Assembly: GCA_038207585.1 (NCBI GenBank)
Contig: JBBQZP010000004.1
Coordinates: 106,255-170,254, forward strand
Reading direction: 5' to 3'
DNA length: 64,000 nucleotides
DNA from: JBBQZP01 sp038207585
GTDB lineage: Bacteria; Pseudomonadota; Alphaproteobacteria; Rhodobacterales; Rhodobacteraceae
Shown: positions 53,016 to 62,661 of the stretch, piece by piece
Numbering within the stretch: position 1 is the first letter of the stretch
Layout: the number at the start of each line of letters is the position of its first letter
Translations under genes and position numbers: made by a program
The notes under the pieces: generated by a model
Database searches by the model: none
What the model saw: the letters and a program-made list of their open reading frames with translations, nothing else
What the model was told of the DNA's origin: nothing

Positions 53016-55202
53016 TCAGGCGGGGACTTCGTCTGTTTGCCCGGCCAGACGTGGTGCATCTTTGGCTCCCGCCGTGCCGCGCCCCGAAAGCGACGGGTTT
53101 TCCATGAAGAAACGGTGGCAATTAAACAGCACTCCACTGGCTGACGTCAGATTGCGCTCATACCGCCCGTCGGGTTGTAAAATCCAGCTTTGAGCGGTAT
53201 CGGCAAGATTTGCGGCCATGATCTGACCCATGATCTGATCCTTGACGGTTGGATTCTTCGCCTCGACCAGAGTTTCAACACGGCGGTTAAGGTTGCGGCC
53301 CATCCAGTCGGCGGACGAGAAAAACACCCGCGCCTTTTTCGATGGCAGCCCGTGGCCATTGCCGAAACACACGATCCGGCTGTGTTCCAAAAACCGCCCG
53401 ACAATGGATTTCACCCGGATATTCTCGCTCAACCCCTTGATGCCGGGGCGCAATCCGCAGATGCCGCGCACGATGGCGCTGATCTTTACCCCTGCGTTCG
53501 AGGCGGCGTAAAGCGCGTCGATCACTTCGGGTTCAATAATGCTGTTCACCTTGAACCAGATCTCGGCGGGTTTCCCGGCACGCGCGTGATCCGCCTCGGC
53601 GGCGATCAGGCTCAGAAGGCGGGGTTTGAGCGTGGTCGGCGCGATGGCCAGATTTTCCAGATCGGCGGGCTGCACATAGCCCGACAGGTAGTTGAATACC
53701 TTGGTCGCATCGCGGCCCAATGCCGGATCGCAGGTGAAAAACGAAAGATCGGTGTAAATTCGAGCGGTTATGGGGTGGTAGTTGCCGGTGCCGTAGTGGG
53801 TGTAGGTCACCAGATTTTCACCCTCGCGCCGCACGACGGTGCTGATTTTCGCGTGGGTTTTATAATGCATGAAGCCGTAGACCACATGGGCCCCGGCGCG
53901 TTCCAGACGGCGTGACTGACGGATGTTGGCGGCCTCATCAAACCGCGCTTTCAACTCTACCAGTGCTGTCACCGACTTGCCCGCCTCGGCCGCCTCGCAC
54001 AAGGCACTGACGATGGGGCTGTCGTGCGATGTGCGATAGAGCGTCTGTTTGATCGCCAGCACGTTGGGATCACGCGCCGCCTGTTCCAGAAACCGGATCA
54101 CCATATCGAAGGTTTCATAGGGGTGGTGCAGCAGCATGTCTTTCTGACGGATGGCCGCGAACATGTCGCCGTCATGGTCCTGCACCCGTTCGGGGATGCG
54201 CGGTGTGAACGGCGGCCAGAGCAGATCGGGGCGGCTGGACAGCACCAGTTCCTTGAGGTCGGCCATCCCCAGCAGGCCGCGCACCTCGACCACCTCATCA
54301 TCCGAAACGGCAAGCTCCTCCATGATCAGATCGCGGAGTTCATCCGGCGCGCCGGCACTGATTTTCAGGCGGATCACTTCGCCCCGGCGGCGGCGTTTGA
54401 GCGCGGTTTCAAACTCGCGCACCAGATCTTCGGCTTCGTCCTCGACCTCCAGATCGCTGTCGCGCAGCACGCGGAACGCGCAATGGCCGCGGTCGGTGTA
54501 GCCGGGGAACAGCATGCTCAGGTGCAAGAGCAGCACTTCTTCCAAGGGCACAAAGCGGTTCTGCCCCGGTTTGGCAGGCAGCGCCACAAAGCGGGAAATT
54601 TGTTGGGGAATCGGCAGCAGCGCTTTCAGCGTGCGGTGATCGGAGGCGCGTTCAAGTTCCAACCCAAGGCAGAAGCCGGTGTTGGGGATGAAGGGGAAGG
54701 GGTGCGCGGGGTCAATCGCAAGCGGCGACAGAACCGGAAAGACCTTGTTTATGAAGTAATCTTCCAGATGCTTCAGGTCGCCCGCCGTCAGTTTGGACCG
54801 GGTCAGGATGGTGATCCCTTCCCCCTCCATCTCTTTTTTCAGTTTGTTGAAGACATTCATCTGCGTCTGCATCAGACGCCGCGCGTCGGCGTGGATCAGG
54901 GCCAGTTGTTCGCGCGGGCTGCGGCCATCTTCTGACGGGGTGGTTGTGCCATTGCGCACCAGCGCACGCAGGCCCGCCACGCGGACGGTAAAGAATTCAT
55001 CAAGGTTGGTGGCAGAGATTGACAGAAAACGCAGCCGTTCCAGCAGGGGAACCGCCGGGTTCGACGCCTCGTCCACGACGCGCCAGTTGAAGGCAAGCCA
55101 ACTGAGCTCGCGGTTGAAGAACCGGGCCGGGCCGGTGATGTCGGCGGCGGGAAGTGTCACCGCGGCGGGGAAGGCCGAGCGAAGGAAATCTGCTTGTGTC
55201 AT
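53016..55202 (-). CDS. ppk: Polyphosphate kinase 1
   Basis: The 728-residue enzyme opens with FFNRELSWLAFNWRV and has NLDEFFTVRV, then the catalytic part with SPIVSALCEAAEAGKSVTALVELKARFDEAANI and THAKISTVVRREG, whose His450 corresponds to the autophosphorylated His of E. coli PPK1. GLRPGIKGLSENIRVKSIVGRFLEHSRI is conserved. It makes polyphosphate from ATP at the membrane. It follows the hda-like gene by 39 bases. Confidence 0.97.
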   Translation of the reverse strand: MTQADFLRSAFPAAVTLPAADITGPARFFNRELSWLAFNWRVVDEASNPAVPLLERLRFLSISATNLDEFFTVRVAGLRALVRNGTTTPSEDGRSPREQLALIHADARRLMQTQMNVFNKLKKEMEGEGITILTRSKLTAGDLKHLEDYFINKVFPVLSPLAIDPAHPFPFIPNTGFCLGLELERASDHRTLKALLPIPQQISRFVALPAKPGQNRFVPLEEVLLLHLSMLFPGYTDRGHCAFRVLRDSDLEVEDEAEDLVREFETALKRRRRGEVIRLKISAGAPDELRDLIMEELAVSDDEVVEVRGLLGMADLKELVLSSRPDLLWPPFTPRIPERVQDHDGDMFAAIRQKDMLLHHPYETFDMVIRFLEQAARDPNVLAIKQTLYRTSHDSPIVSALCEAAEAGKSVTALVELKARFDEAANIRQSRRLERAGAHVVYGFMHYKTHAKISTVVRREGENLVTYTHYGTGNYHPITARIYTDLSFFTCDPALGRDATKVFNYLSGYVQPADLENLAIAPTTLKPRLLSLIAAEADHARAGKPAEIWFKVNSIIEPEVIDALYAASNAGVKISAIVRGICGLRPGIKGLSENIRVKSIVGRFLEHSRIVCFGNGHGLPSKKARVFFSSADWMGRNLNRRVETLVEAKNPTVKDQIMGQIMAANLADTAQSWILQPDGRYERNLTSASGVLFNCHRFFMENPSLSGRGTAGAKDAPRLAGQTDEVPA

Positions 55203-55241
55203 TGGCGTCTTATCGGGCCTTCCTGTGAAGGATTTACGACA

Positions 55242-55925
55242 CTATTCCGCGTCGGCAGGGGGGCTGTCCAGCAGTTCCGCCGCAAGCTGGCGACTGACGG
55301 GGCGGTGGGCGGCCAAAGCGCGGGTATCAAGTGCGGCGACAAGCGCGCGCGCGGCCGCGATGGACCGGTCCATCCGCGCCACAAGATAGGGGATCAGCGC
55401 CGGTGACACGGAGATCTGGCGGTCGGCGAACAGCTTGATCAGCACGGCAGACAGCAGCGCATCATCGGGCGCGTCAATCCGGGTTTGCGGCGCGGTATGC
55501 AGACGGCTGGCAAGGTCGGGCAGGGCGATGCGCCAGTCGCGCGGGGCGGCAACGGCGGTGATCAGAAGCGGGGTTTTCGTCTCGGCCATCAGGTTCCACA
55601 GGTGGAACAGGGCGGTTTCGGTGGCGGGGTTGCCCATTGCGCGACCGGCATCTTCCACACACAACGGCGCGTCCACAAGGTTGCGCAGGTCGTGATCGGG
55701 CAGAGCGGCGGCGGGCAGGATGCGCGCGTGCGTATCATGGGCCCAGATATGGGCAAGATGGCTTTTGCCCGCTCCGGAAGGCCCGATCAGCAGCATCCGC
55801 CCGCCCGGCCAGTTGTGCCAGCCGTCTATTGCCGCCAGCGCCAGCGCATTCGCGGGCGACGCAAAGAAATCAGCGCGCCGCAGTGCGGGTTGAACCGGCA
55901 GGTCAAAGGCAAGCTGGCCGGTCAC
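55242..55925 (-). CDS. hda: DnaA-related regulatory protein, Hda/HdaA type
   Basis: The 227-residue protein uses a GTG start that overlaps the upstream stop (GTGA), with AAGGA about 7 bases before. The P-loop is LIGPSGAGKSHLAHIW (46-61), followed by LCVEDA (Walker B-like) and the AAA+ lid region; the DnaA DNA-binding domain IV is absent. Opening residues QLAFDLP fit the Hda clamp-binding motif (QLxLP-like). It stimulates ATP hydrolysis by DnaA together with the sliding clamp, limiting re-initiation. Confidence 0.9.
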   Translation of the reverse strand: MTGQLAFDLPVQPALRRADFFASPANALALAAIDGWHNWPGGRMLLIGPSGAGKSHLAHIWAHDTHARILPAAALPDHDLRNLVDAPLCVEDAGRAMGNPATETALFHLWNLMAETKTPLLITAVAAPRDWRIALPDLASRLHTAPQTRIDAPDDALLSAVLIKLFADRQISVSPALIPYLVARMDRSIAAARALVAALDTRALAAHRPVSRQLAAELLDSPPADAE

Positions 55926-57007
55926 AGATCATCCTTGCCAAGGTCAAAAAGCCGCGCCGACTGGCCCTTGTAAAGCTGGCTTTCGCGGTATTGATCAATC
56001 GCGAACCGCGCCAGCACCCCCAGGGCCGCCGCCACCGGCACCGCAACCAGCAGGCCCACAAACCCGAACACCGCGCCAAAGGCCGAAAGCGCAAACAACA
56101 GCCACACCGGATGCAGCCCGACCGAACTGCCCACCAGCCACGGCGTGACCACGTTACCCTCCAAGAATTGCCCCAGCGCGAAGATGCCCCCCACGATCCC
56201 AATCGACACCCAGTCGCCCCAGAACTGAAAGAATGCAAGACCAATGGCCAAAGCGCCGCCGATCAGCGCACCGACAAAGGGGATGAAGGTAATCGCCCCC
56301 GCAATCGCCCCCACGATCAGCCCGAACTGCAGCCCCGCCAGCATCAGCGCCGCCGCGTAAAACGTGCCCAGGATCAGACAGACCGAGATTTGCCCGCGCA
56401 CGAAGGCCGCCAGAACCCGGTCAATCTCACCCGCCAGCCTGCGGATCACGGGGGCATGGTCGCGCGGCAACAGCTTGTCGATCTTGGCCACCATATTGTC
56501 CCAATCGAGCAGCAGATAGAATGACACGACCGGCACCACGACCATGAAGACCACCCCGTTGATGATGCCAAGCGCCGACCCGATGAGGGTATTCGCGACC
56601 TCGCCGCCCTGCGATTTGATCGTGTTGCCGATCTGGGCCAGCGTCTGGCGCACGGGCGAGCCTTCGTCCAGAACCTGCGGAAAGCGTTCGGTCAGAAAGG
56701 TCTGCAACTGCGTGAAAATCTGCGGTGCGGCGTTGATCAGCGCGGTCAACTGGTTCACCAGCGTGGGAATGATCGCCAGCACCAGAAGCACCGCGAACAA
56801 AAGCATCGCCAGCGAAATCACGGTCGTGGCGGCCACCCGGTTCAGCCCCGCGCGCTCCATCCGGTCGGCCACCGGATCAAGGAAATAGGCAACCGCTCCT
56901 CCCACCAGAAACGGCAGCATCACACCGCCCAAAAGCCAGAGCATCGCCAGAAACACCACCGCCGCGATGCCCCAGTATTTGGCCTGATCCCGAACCGGAA
57001 GTCCCAT
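55922..57007 (-). CDS. AI-2E-family transporter (permease)
   Basis: The start at 57007 gives 361 residues (MGLPVRDQAKYWG), with AGAGG upstream. It has about eight membrane segments and the family motifs PFLVGGAVAYFLDPV and FVPFVGALIGGALAIGLAF-like stretches (here ITFIPFVGALIGG). The family includes the AI-2 exporter TqsA and others; the substrate here is not known. It is the first gene of the hda-ppk-ppx run. Confidence 0.85.
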   Translation of the reverse strand: MGLPVRDQAKYWGIAAVVFLAMLWLLGGVMLPFLVGGAVAYFLDPVADRMERAGLNRVAATTVISLAMLLFAVLLVLAIIPTLVNQLTALINAAPQIFTQLQTFLTERFPQVLDEGSPVRQTLAQIGNTIKSQGGEVANTLIGSALGIINGVVFMVVVPVVSFYLLLDWDNMVAKIDKLLPRDHAPVIRRLAGEIDRVLAAFVRGQISVCLILGTFYAAALMLAGLQFGLIVGAIAGAITFIPFVGALIGGALAIGLAFFQFWGDWVSIGIVGGIFALGQFLEGNVVTPWLVGSSVGLHPVWLLFALSAFGAVFGFVGLLVAVPVAAALGVLARFAIDQYRESQLYKGQSARLFDLGKDDL

Positions 57008-57132
57008 GCACCTCTCCCTCTGATCCCCGGTTTTGGCATTGTGGGCCGCACCCCGCAAGCCCCGCCCTTGCCTGCAAGATGAGGATCGGCTACCCGATGC
57101 GCAACCCGACTTCTGTGAAAGAGGCTAGATCC

Positions 57133-58470
57133 ATGCGTCTGTCCCGCTACTTCCTGCCCGTGCTCAAGGAAAATCCTGCCGAGGCGCAGATCGTGTCGCA
57201 CCGCTACATGCTGCGCGCGGGCATGATCAAGCAACAGGCGGCGGGCATTTATTCGTGGTTGCCGCTGGGCTACCGGGTGCTGCGCCGGATCGAGGCGATC
57301 GTGCACGAAGAACAGGTGCGCGCGGGCCATATTCCCTTGCTGATGCCCACCCTGCAACCCGCCGATCTGTGGCGCGAAAGCGGGCGCTATGATGATTACG
57401 GTCAGGAAATGCTGCGGATCAAAGACCGGCAGGACCGTGATATGCTGTATGGCCCGACCAACGAAGAGATGATCACCGACATCTTCCGCAGCCATGTCAC
57501 CAGCTATAAAGACCTGCCGCTGACGCTGTATCACATCCAGTGGAAATTCCGCGACGAGATGCGCCCCCGGTTTGGCGTGATGCGGGGCCGCGAGTTCCTG
57601 ATGAAAGACGGCTACAATTTCGATCTCACCAAGGAAGATGCGCTGCACGCCTACAACCGCCATCTTGTCAGCTATCTGCGCACCTATGAACGCATGGGCC
57701 TGCAAGCCATTCCGATGCGCGCGGATAGTGGCCCTATCGGCGGCGATGACACGCATGAATTCCTTGTGCTGGCCTCGACCGGCGAGTCGGAAGTGTTCTA
57801 CGACAGCGCCGTGACCGACATCCGCCTTGGCCAGCGCGAGATTGATTATGACGACAAGGCCCAGTGCCAAGCGGTGCTGGAGGAGTTCACCTCGCTTTAC
57901 GCGCGCACCGATGAAACCCACGACCCGGCGCTGTTCGACGCCATCCCCGAAGACCGCCGCAAATCCGCGCGCGGCATCGAAGTGGGCCAGATTTTCTTTT
58001 TCGGCACCAAGTATTCCGAGGCAATGGGGGCCACGGTCGTTACCCCCGACGGGTCGCGCGTGCCGGTGCAGATGGGGTCGCACGGCATCGGTGTTTCCCG
58101 GCTTCTGGGCGCGATCATCGAGGCCAGCCACGATGACAAGGGCATCATCTGGCCGGAAGGTGTGACCCCGTTCCCGGTGGGTATCGTGAACCTGAAGCAA
58201 GGCGACGCGGGCACCGATGCGGCCTGTGCCGACATCTACAAGGCGCTGATGGCCAAGGGTCTTGAGCCTTTGTATGACGACCGTGATGAACGGGCAGGGG
58301 CGAAATTCGCCACGATGGACCTGATCGGTCTGCCCTGGCGCATTACGGTCGGCCCGCGCGGGTTGGCGGCGGGCAAGGTCGAACTCACCTCGCGCCGCAC
58401 GGGCGAAAGCGTGGAGATGACGGCGGGTGAAGCCGTGGCGCGGGTGGTCGAGATTTACGCGGGCGTCTGA
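57133..58470 (+). CDS. proS: Prolyl-tRNA synthetase ProS (short alphaproteobacterial form)
   Basis: The start at 57133 (445 residues) has GAGG 8 bases upstream. Class II motifs are seen: ASTGES-type insertion is absent, GPTNEEMITDIFR (motif 2 region), FRDEMRPRFGVMRGREFLMKDGYNF, and GSHGIGVSRLLGAIIE (motif 3). The C-terminal anticodon-binding domain runs from about 355. At about 440 residues it lacks the editing insertion of E. coli ProS. It attaches proline to tRNA-Pro. Confidence 0.96.
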   Translation: MRLSRYFLPVLKENPAEAQIVSHRYMLRAGMIKQQAAGIYSWLPLGYRVLRRIEAIVHEEQVRAGHIPLLMPTLQPADLWRESGRYDDYGQEMLRIKDRQDRDMLYGPTNEEMITDIFRSHVTSYKDLPLTLYHIQWKFRDEMRPRFGVMRGREFLMKDGYNFDLTKEDALHAYNRHLVSYLRTYERMGLQAIPMRADSGPIGGDDTHEFLVLASTGESEVFYDSAVTDIRLGQREIDYDDKAQCQAVLEEFTSLYARTDETHDPALFDAIPEDRRKSARGIEVGQIFFFGTKYSEAMGATVVTPDGSRVPVQMGSHGIGVSRLLGAIIEASHDDKGIIWPEGVTPFPVGIVNLKQGDAGTDAACADIYKALMAKGLEPLYDDRDERAGAKFATMDLIGLPWRITVGPRGLAAGKVELTSRRTGESVEMTAGEAVARVVEIYAGV

Positions 58471-59051
58471 TGGAAATCGTCGCGGCCACGCTCTACAGCC
58501 TCGACCTTCTTATCCTTTTTGCGTTCCAGTTCCTGAATCGGGATTATGGTGTATTTACCCACCCTGTCAGCACCTATGGCATCGGCAAGACAGCACGGGC
58601 GTTCAAGCTTTACATGCTGGTGGGAAGCATCGCGGCACCTCTGCTTGCGTGGCAAATCTGGTCCGCCACGGATCCGACATATCCGGTGGCGAGCCCTCTC
58701 TACCTGCTCGTCGTCATGGCCGCGCGGCTGGTTCTTGCCTTCTTCCCGAACGACGCCAGAGGCGCGCCACGCAGCCTGTCGGGGCAGATCCATCATCTGG
58801 CCACGGTGGTTGCGTTCACCTGTGCGTTCATGACAACGACCGAAGTGACGCCTCTTCTCGCGGCCACGGTCGGCGGTGTGCCAGCCGAAGCGTTGCTCTG
58901 GTCCAAACACCTCATCAGCTTGGGATTTGTGGCCGTGGTCGTGACAATTGCACAGCCGATGCGTCGTTATTTCGGGCTTGCCGAACGGCTTTATCTCTAT
59001 GCAACGGGCCTTTGGTTCCTGACCGCGTCGCTGATACTGCCGCCGCTTTAG
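58470..59051 (+). CDS. DUF998-like membrane protein
   Basis: The 193-residue protein has about six membrane segments. FFPNDARGAPRSLSGQIHHLATVVAF matches the loop (D, G, H) of DUF998 membrane proteins, and HPVSTYGIGKTARAFKLYM the N-terminal part. Its start overlaps the proS stop by one base (TGATG). Function unknown. Confidence 0.75.
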   Translation: MEIVAATLYSLDLLILFAFQFLNRDYGVFTHPVSTYGIGKTARAFKLYMLVGSIAAPLLAWQIWSATDPTYPVASPLYLLVVMAARLVLAFFPNDARGAPRSLSGQIHHLATVVAFTCAFMTTTEVTPLLAATVGGVPAEALLWSKHLISLGFVAVVVTIAQPMRRYFGLAERLYLYATGLWFLTASLILPPL

Positions 59052-59138
59052 GCCCCGGTGTGAACTCCTGCTGTCCCGGTCCGACTTGACGTTCATGCGC
59101 AAAGCAGCCATGCACCTGCACGCACGAAGGAGCCCTGA

Positions 59139-60428
59139 ATGGCCACCCGCACCCCGCCTTTTGCCCGTTTCGAATGGATGATCGCTTGGCGCTATCTGCG
59201 CGCCAAACGTGCCGAGGGCGGCGTGTCGGTGATGACCTGGATCAGTCTTGTCGGCATAACACTCGCGGTCTTCGCGCTGATCGTGACACTGGCGGTGCGG
59301 GCGGGGTTCCGGGCGGAGTTCGTCGATACGATCCTTGGCGCGAACCCGCATATCACCGTTTATACAACGCCGTATCTGACCATCGACAACAAGCTGCAAC
59401 GCGGCTTTGCTGACTATGACGCCATTGCCGACCGCCTGCGCGCCATTCCGGGAATTGTGCGGGCCGCACCCATGATCAAGGGTCAGGTCATGGCCACGGC
59501 CAACGGCGCGAATGCGGGCGTTGAGGTGTTCGGGATGCGCACCGCCGATGTGCAGGCCATTCCGCGCATCGGAACCGCGTCGGAAGACAGCTATGGCCGG
59601 CTGGAAGATCTGGACCAGGGCGTTGCCATCGGATCGGGCATCGCGCGTGATCTGGGGCTGACGGTGGGTGACAAGATCCGCCTGATCTCGCCCGATGGGG
59701 TCAAAACCGCCCTTGGCTCCACGCCGCGCGTCAAGGCCTATACCGTGGTCTATGTCTTTTCCGCCGGGCGGTATGATATCGACAAGACCCGCATCTACAT
59801 GCCCCTGACCGAGGCGCAAAGCTACTTCAACCGCGAAGGCACCTCCGATCAGTTCGAGGTGATCGTGCCCGACCCAGAGGCCGTCGACAGCTACCTTCCT
59901 GCGGTGCGCGACGCTGCCGGACCCGACGCGATGACATGGACATGGCGCGACAGCTCGGGTGCCTTCCTGCGTGCGCTGACGGTCGAGGATAATGTGATGT
60001 TCGTGATCATGTCGATCCTTGTGCTGATCGCGTCGATGAACATCATTTCCGGCCTCGTTATGCTGGTTAAAAACAAGGGCCGCGACATCGGCATCCTGCG
60101 CACGATGGGGCTGACCGAAGGCGCGATCCTGCGGGTGTTCTTCATCTGCGGTGCGTCCACCGGGCTGATCGGAACGGTGGCGGGGGTGATCCTTGGGTGC
60201 CTGTTTGCGATCTACATCGACCCGATCTTCTCGGCGTTGAACTACATCGCAGGCGGCGGCGTCTGGGACCCGGAGATCCGGGGCATCTACGCACTGCCGG
60301 CGCAGCTGAACCTTGGCGACGTGATCTCCTCTGTCGCTTTGTCTCTGGGCCTGTCGTGGATCGTCACGATCTTTCCGGCCCGCCGTGCGGCCCGCATGAA
60401 CCCCGTCGAGGCGCTGCGTTATGAGTAA
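59139..60428 (+). CDS. lolC: Lipoprotein-releasing ABC transporter permease, LolC/E family
   Basis: The 429-residue permease has a membrane segment near 34-55, a long periplasmic MacB-like part (about 60-270) and three membrane segments at the C-terminus. MIAWRYLRAKRAEGGVSVMTWISLVGI is the usual N-terminus, and the FtsX motif region NIISGLVMLVKNKGRDIGILRTMG is clear. Only one permease gene is present, so the protein probably works as a homodimer, as proposed for LolF in other bacteria. It overlaps lolD by 8 bases. Confidence 0.93.
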   Translation: MATRTPPFARFEWMIAWRYLRAKRAEGGVSVMTWISLVGITLAVFALIVTLAVRAGFRAEFVDTILGANPHITVYTTPYLTIDNKLQRGFADYDAIADRLRAIPGIVRAAPMIKGQVMATANGANAGVEVFGMRTADVQAIPRIGTASEDSYGRLEDLDQGVAIGSGIARDLGLTVGDKIRLISPDGVKTALGSTPRVKAYTVVYVFSAGRYDIDKTRIYMPLTEAQSYFNREGTSDQFEVIVPDPEAVDSYLPAVRDAAGPDAMTWTWRDSSGAFLRALTVEDNVMFVIMSILVLIASMNIISGLVMLVKNKGRDIGILRTMGLTEGAILRVFFICGASTGLIGTVAGVILGCLFAIYIDPIFSALNYIAGGGVWDPEIRGIYALPAQLNLGDVISSVALSLGLSWIVTIFPARRAARMNPVEALRYE

Positions 60429-61119
60429 TCCGATCCTGACCCTGACCGACCTGCGCAAGGGCTACAATCACGGCAAACCTAACGAAGTCCGCGTGCTGCA
60501 AGGCGTCGATCTGACCGTGCAGCAGGGCGAGGTCGTGGCATTGGTGGCCCCTTCGGGCGCTGGCAAATCGACGCTGTTGCATATCGCTGGACTGTTGGAC
60601 ACGCCCGACACCGGAACGGTGGCGATCCGGGGCGAGGATATGACCAACCTCAATGACCGCAGGCGCACGGCGATCCGGCGCAATGACGTCGGCTTCATCT
60701 ATCAGTTTCACCATCTGCTGCCTGAGTTTTCGGCGCTGGAAAACATCACCTTGCCGCAGATGGCGAATGGTGTGTCCGACAAGGCCGCGCATGACCGCGC
60801 CATGATGCTGCTGGACACCGTCGGCGTCGCGCACCGTGCCGCCCACCGGCCCGCGGAACTGTCTGGCGGCGAACAGCAGCGCGTTGCCTTTTGCCGCGCC
60901 CTGGCGAATGATCCGGTGCTGTTGCTGGCAGATGAACCGACGGGCAACCTTGATCCCGCGACATCCGACCGGGTGTTCGACGCGCTGATGGCGCTGGTGC
61001 GCAGCACCGGTCTGGCCGCCGTGATTGCGACCCACAACCTTGACCTTGCGGCGCGGATGGACCGCGCAGTGCGGCTGGTGGACGGTGCGTTGGTGGCGGG
61101 CGACGGGCGCCAAGGCTAG
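60421..61119 (+). CDS. lolD: Lipoprotein-releasing ABC transporter ATPase LolD
   Basis: The 232-residue ATPase has Walker A ALVAPSGAGKSTLLH, the LolD motif region IYQFHHLLPEFSALEN, signature LSGGEQQRVAFCRAL and Walker B VLLLADEPTGNLD. It releases outer-membrane lipoproteins from the inner membrane with LolC/E. This window contains several lipoproteins that would be clients. It is translationally coupled to lolC. Confidence 0.96.
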   Translation: MSNPILTLTDLRKGYNHGKPNEVRVLQGVDLTVQQGEVVALVAPSGAGKSTLLHIAGLLDTPDTGTVAIRGEDMTNLNDRRRTAIRRNDVGFIYQFHHLLPEFSALENITLPQMANGVSDKAAHDRAMMLLDTVGVAHRAAHRPAELSGGEQQRVAFCRALANDPVLLLADEPTGNLDPATSDRVFDALMALVRSTGLAAVIATHNLDLAARMDRAVRLVDGALVAGDGRQG

Positions 61120-61164
61120 ACAGACGGGCCGCAGTCCTGTTCCCTGCGCAAAACGGGGGACGCC

Positions 61165-62151
61165 ATGCCGCAGATCAGTGTCACTGACATTCAGACCGTC
61201 AGCCGCGACGCGCTGACAGCCCATGGGGCCGGTCCCGATCAGGCCGCCCACGTCGCCCGCGCAGTTGCACGGGCCGAGGCGACGGGCAACGTGATCTGCG
61301 GCCTCTACTATCTTGAAAGCTATTGCCTGCAACTGACCTCGGGTCGGGTGAACGGCACCGTCACCCCGCAGGTCAGTCAGCCGCGCCCGGGTGCGGTCTT
61401 GGCTGACGCGCGGTTCGGCTTTGCGCAACCGGCCTTTGCGGCGGGTCTGGATACCGCCATAGCCGCCGCGCGGACGAACGGCGTGGCGACGCTGGCCGTG
61501 GCCCACGCGCATACCTGCACATCGCTGGGATATTTCACCGAACAGATCGCGGCGTGGGGATTGATTGGCATCGGGTTCACCAATGCCTCTCCGGTCGTGG
61601 CCCCGCCGGGGGGCAATGCTGCCGTGATCGGCACCAACCCCATTGCGATGACGGTGCCGGGGCCTGACGCACCGCTGATGCACTTCGACTTTTCGACGTC
61701 TGCCGTGGCACTGGGCAAGATCACGATGGCACGCGCCGCAGGGCAGGCGATCCCGCCGGGGTGGGCCGTCGACGCCGAAGGGCAGCCCACAACGGACCCC
61801 GACGCGGCGCTAAAGGGTGCGCTGGTCAGCGCGGGCGGCTACAAGGGTTGGGGCTTTGGCCTGTTGGCGGAAATCATGGCCGCCGCGCTGACCGGGTCGG
61901 TCAATTCATTGGACGTGAAGGGGCTGAAGCTGCCGGACGGGCCGCCGCATGATCTGGGCCAGTTCTATATCCTGATCGATCCCGCGACCCACGGCGACCA
62001 TCTGACCAGCCGTTTCGCGCGGGTCGCCGCTGCGGTGGCGCAGCAGGACGGCACCCGCATCCCCGGCGCCGACCGCAAGATCATGGATATGGTGCAGGTG
62101 CCCGAAGCATTATGGTCGCTGTGTCAGCGCCTGACTACACCCGCTGCGTGA
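61165..62151 (+). CDS. Ldh-family (malate/L-lactate/ureidoglycolate type) oxidoreductase
   Basis: The 328-residue protein is of the type 2 malate/lactate dehydrogenase family. AHAHTCTSLGYFTEQIAAWGLIGIGFTNASPVVAPPGGN carries the conserved His and NADH-binding region; GTNPIAMTVP follows. It would reduce or oxidise a 2-oxo acid with NAD(P)(H); the substrate is unknown. Its 3' end overlaps the convergent DMT gene by 17 bases. Confidence 0.85.
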   Translation: MPQISVTDIQTVSRDALTAHGAGPDQAAHVARAVARAEATGNVICGLYYLESYCLQLTSGRVNGTVTPQVSQPRPGAVLADARFGFAQPAFAAGLDTAIAAARTNGVATLAVAHAHTCTSLGYFTEQIAAWGLIGIGFTNASPVVAPPGGNAAVIGTNPIAMTVPGPDAPLMHFDFSTSAVALGKITMARAAGQAIPPGWAVDAEGQPTTDPDAALKGALVSAGGYKGWGFGLLAEIMAAALTGSVNSLDVKGLKLPDGPPHDLGQFYILIDPATHGDHLTSRFARVAAAVAQQDGTRIPGADRKIMDMVQVPEALWSLCQRLTTPAA

Positions 62152-62569
62152 CGTAGACACCCGCCGCCATCAGCGCGATGCCTGCCGCGCGGGTCCATGT
62201 CAGTGCGGCAATGCGGGCGTTGAACAGGCCAAAGTGGTCGATCACGGCGGCGGCGATCAATTGGCCCAGCAGGACATAGAACACCGCCCGTCCGATCCCC
62301 ATATCCGGCCCGATCCACGTGATCGCCAGCACATAGAACGCGACGAAACCGCCCGCGATGAACCACTGTTTGGGTGCCGTCGGCAGTTTGGCCACCGCAC
62401 CGGGGTTCGTCACCAGTGCTGCGACCAGCGCAATGGTGAAGGCCACGGCGAACAGCACGCAGGCGGCGACGGCGGGCGATCCGATATGGCGGCCCAGCGC
62501 GCCGTTCATTGCGGCCAGCACGGGAATCCCGAACCCCGTGGCCAACATGATCCACACCTGTAGCGACAT
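62135..62569 (-). CDS. Small DMT-superfamily transporter (DUF606/YdcZ type)
   Basis: The 144-residue membrane protein has four or five segments. GFGIPVLAAMNGALGRHIGSPAVAACVLFAVAFT fits the YdcZ/DUF606 half-size transporters, which work as dimers. GxG-containing segment LGQLIAAAVIDHFGLF is typical. It is convergent with the Ldh-family gene. The substrate is unknown. Confidence 0.85.
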   Translation of the reverse strand: MSLQVWIMLATGFGIPVLAAMNGALGRHIGSPAVAACVLFAVAFTIALVAALVTNPGAVAKLPTAPKQWFIAGGFVAFYVLAITWIGPDMGIGRAVFYVLLGQLIAAAVIDHFGLFNARIAALTWTRAAGIALMAAGVYVTQRV

Positions 62570-62661
62570 CTGCGACCTCTCTTGCCTGATCGGGCCGATG
62601 CGCCCATCATGGGGGCAACATGCGCCGGACCAACGGCGCGCACAAGCAGCCGAGGCACCCC

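Noticed and set aside
58455..60458. 667-residue minus-strand frame opposite lolC
   Set aside because: Arg/His/Asp-rich composition and no motif; lolC and the DUF998-like gene explain the region.
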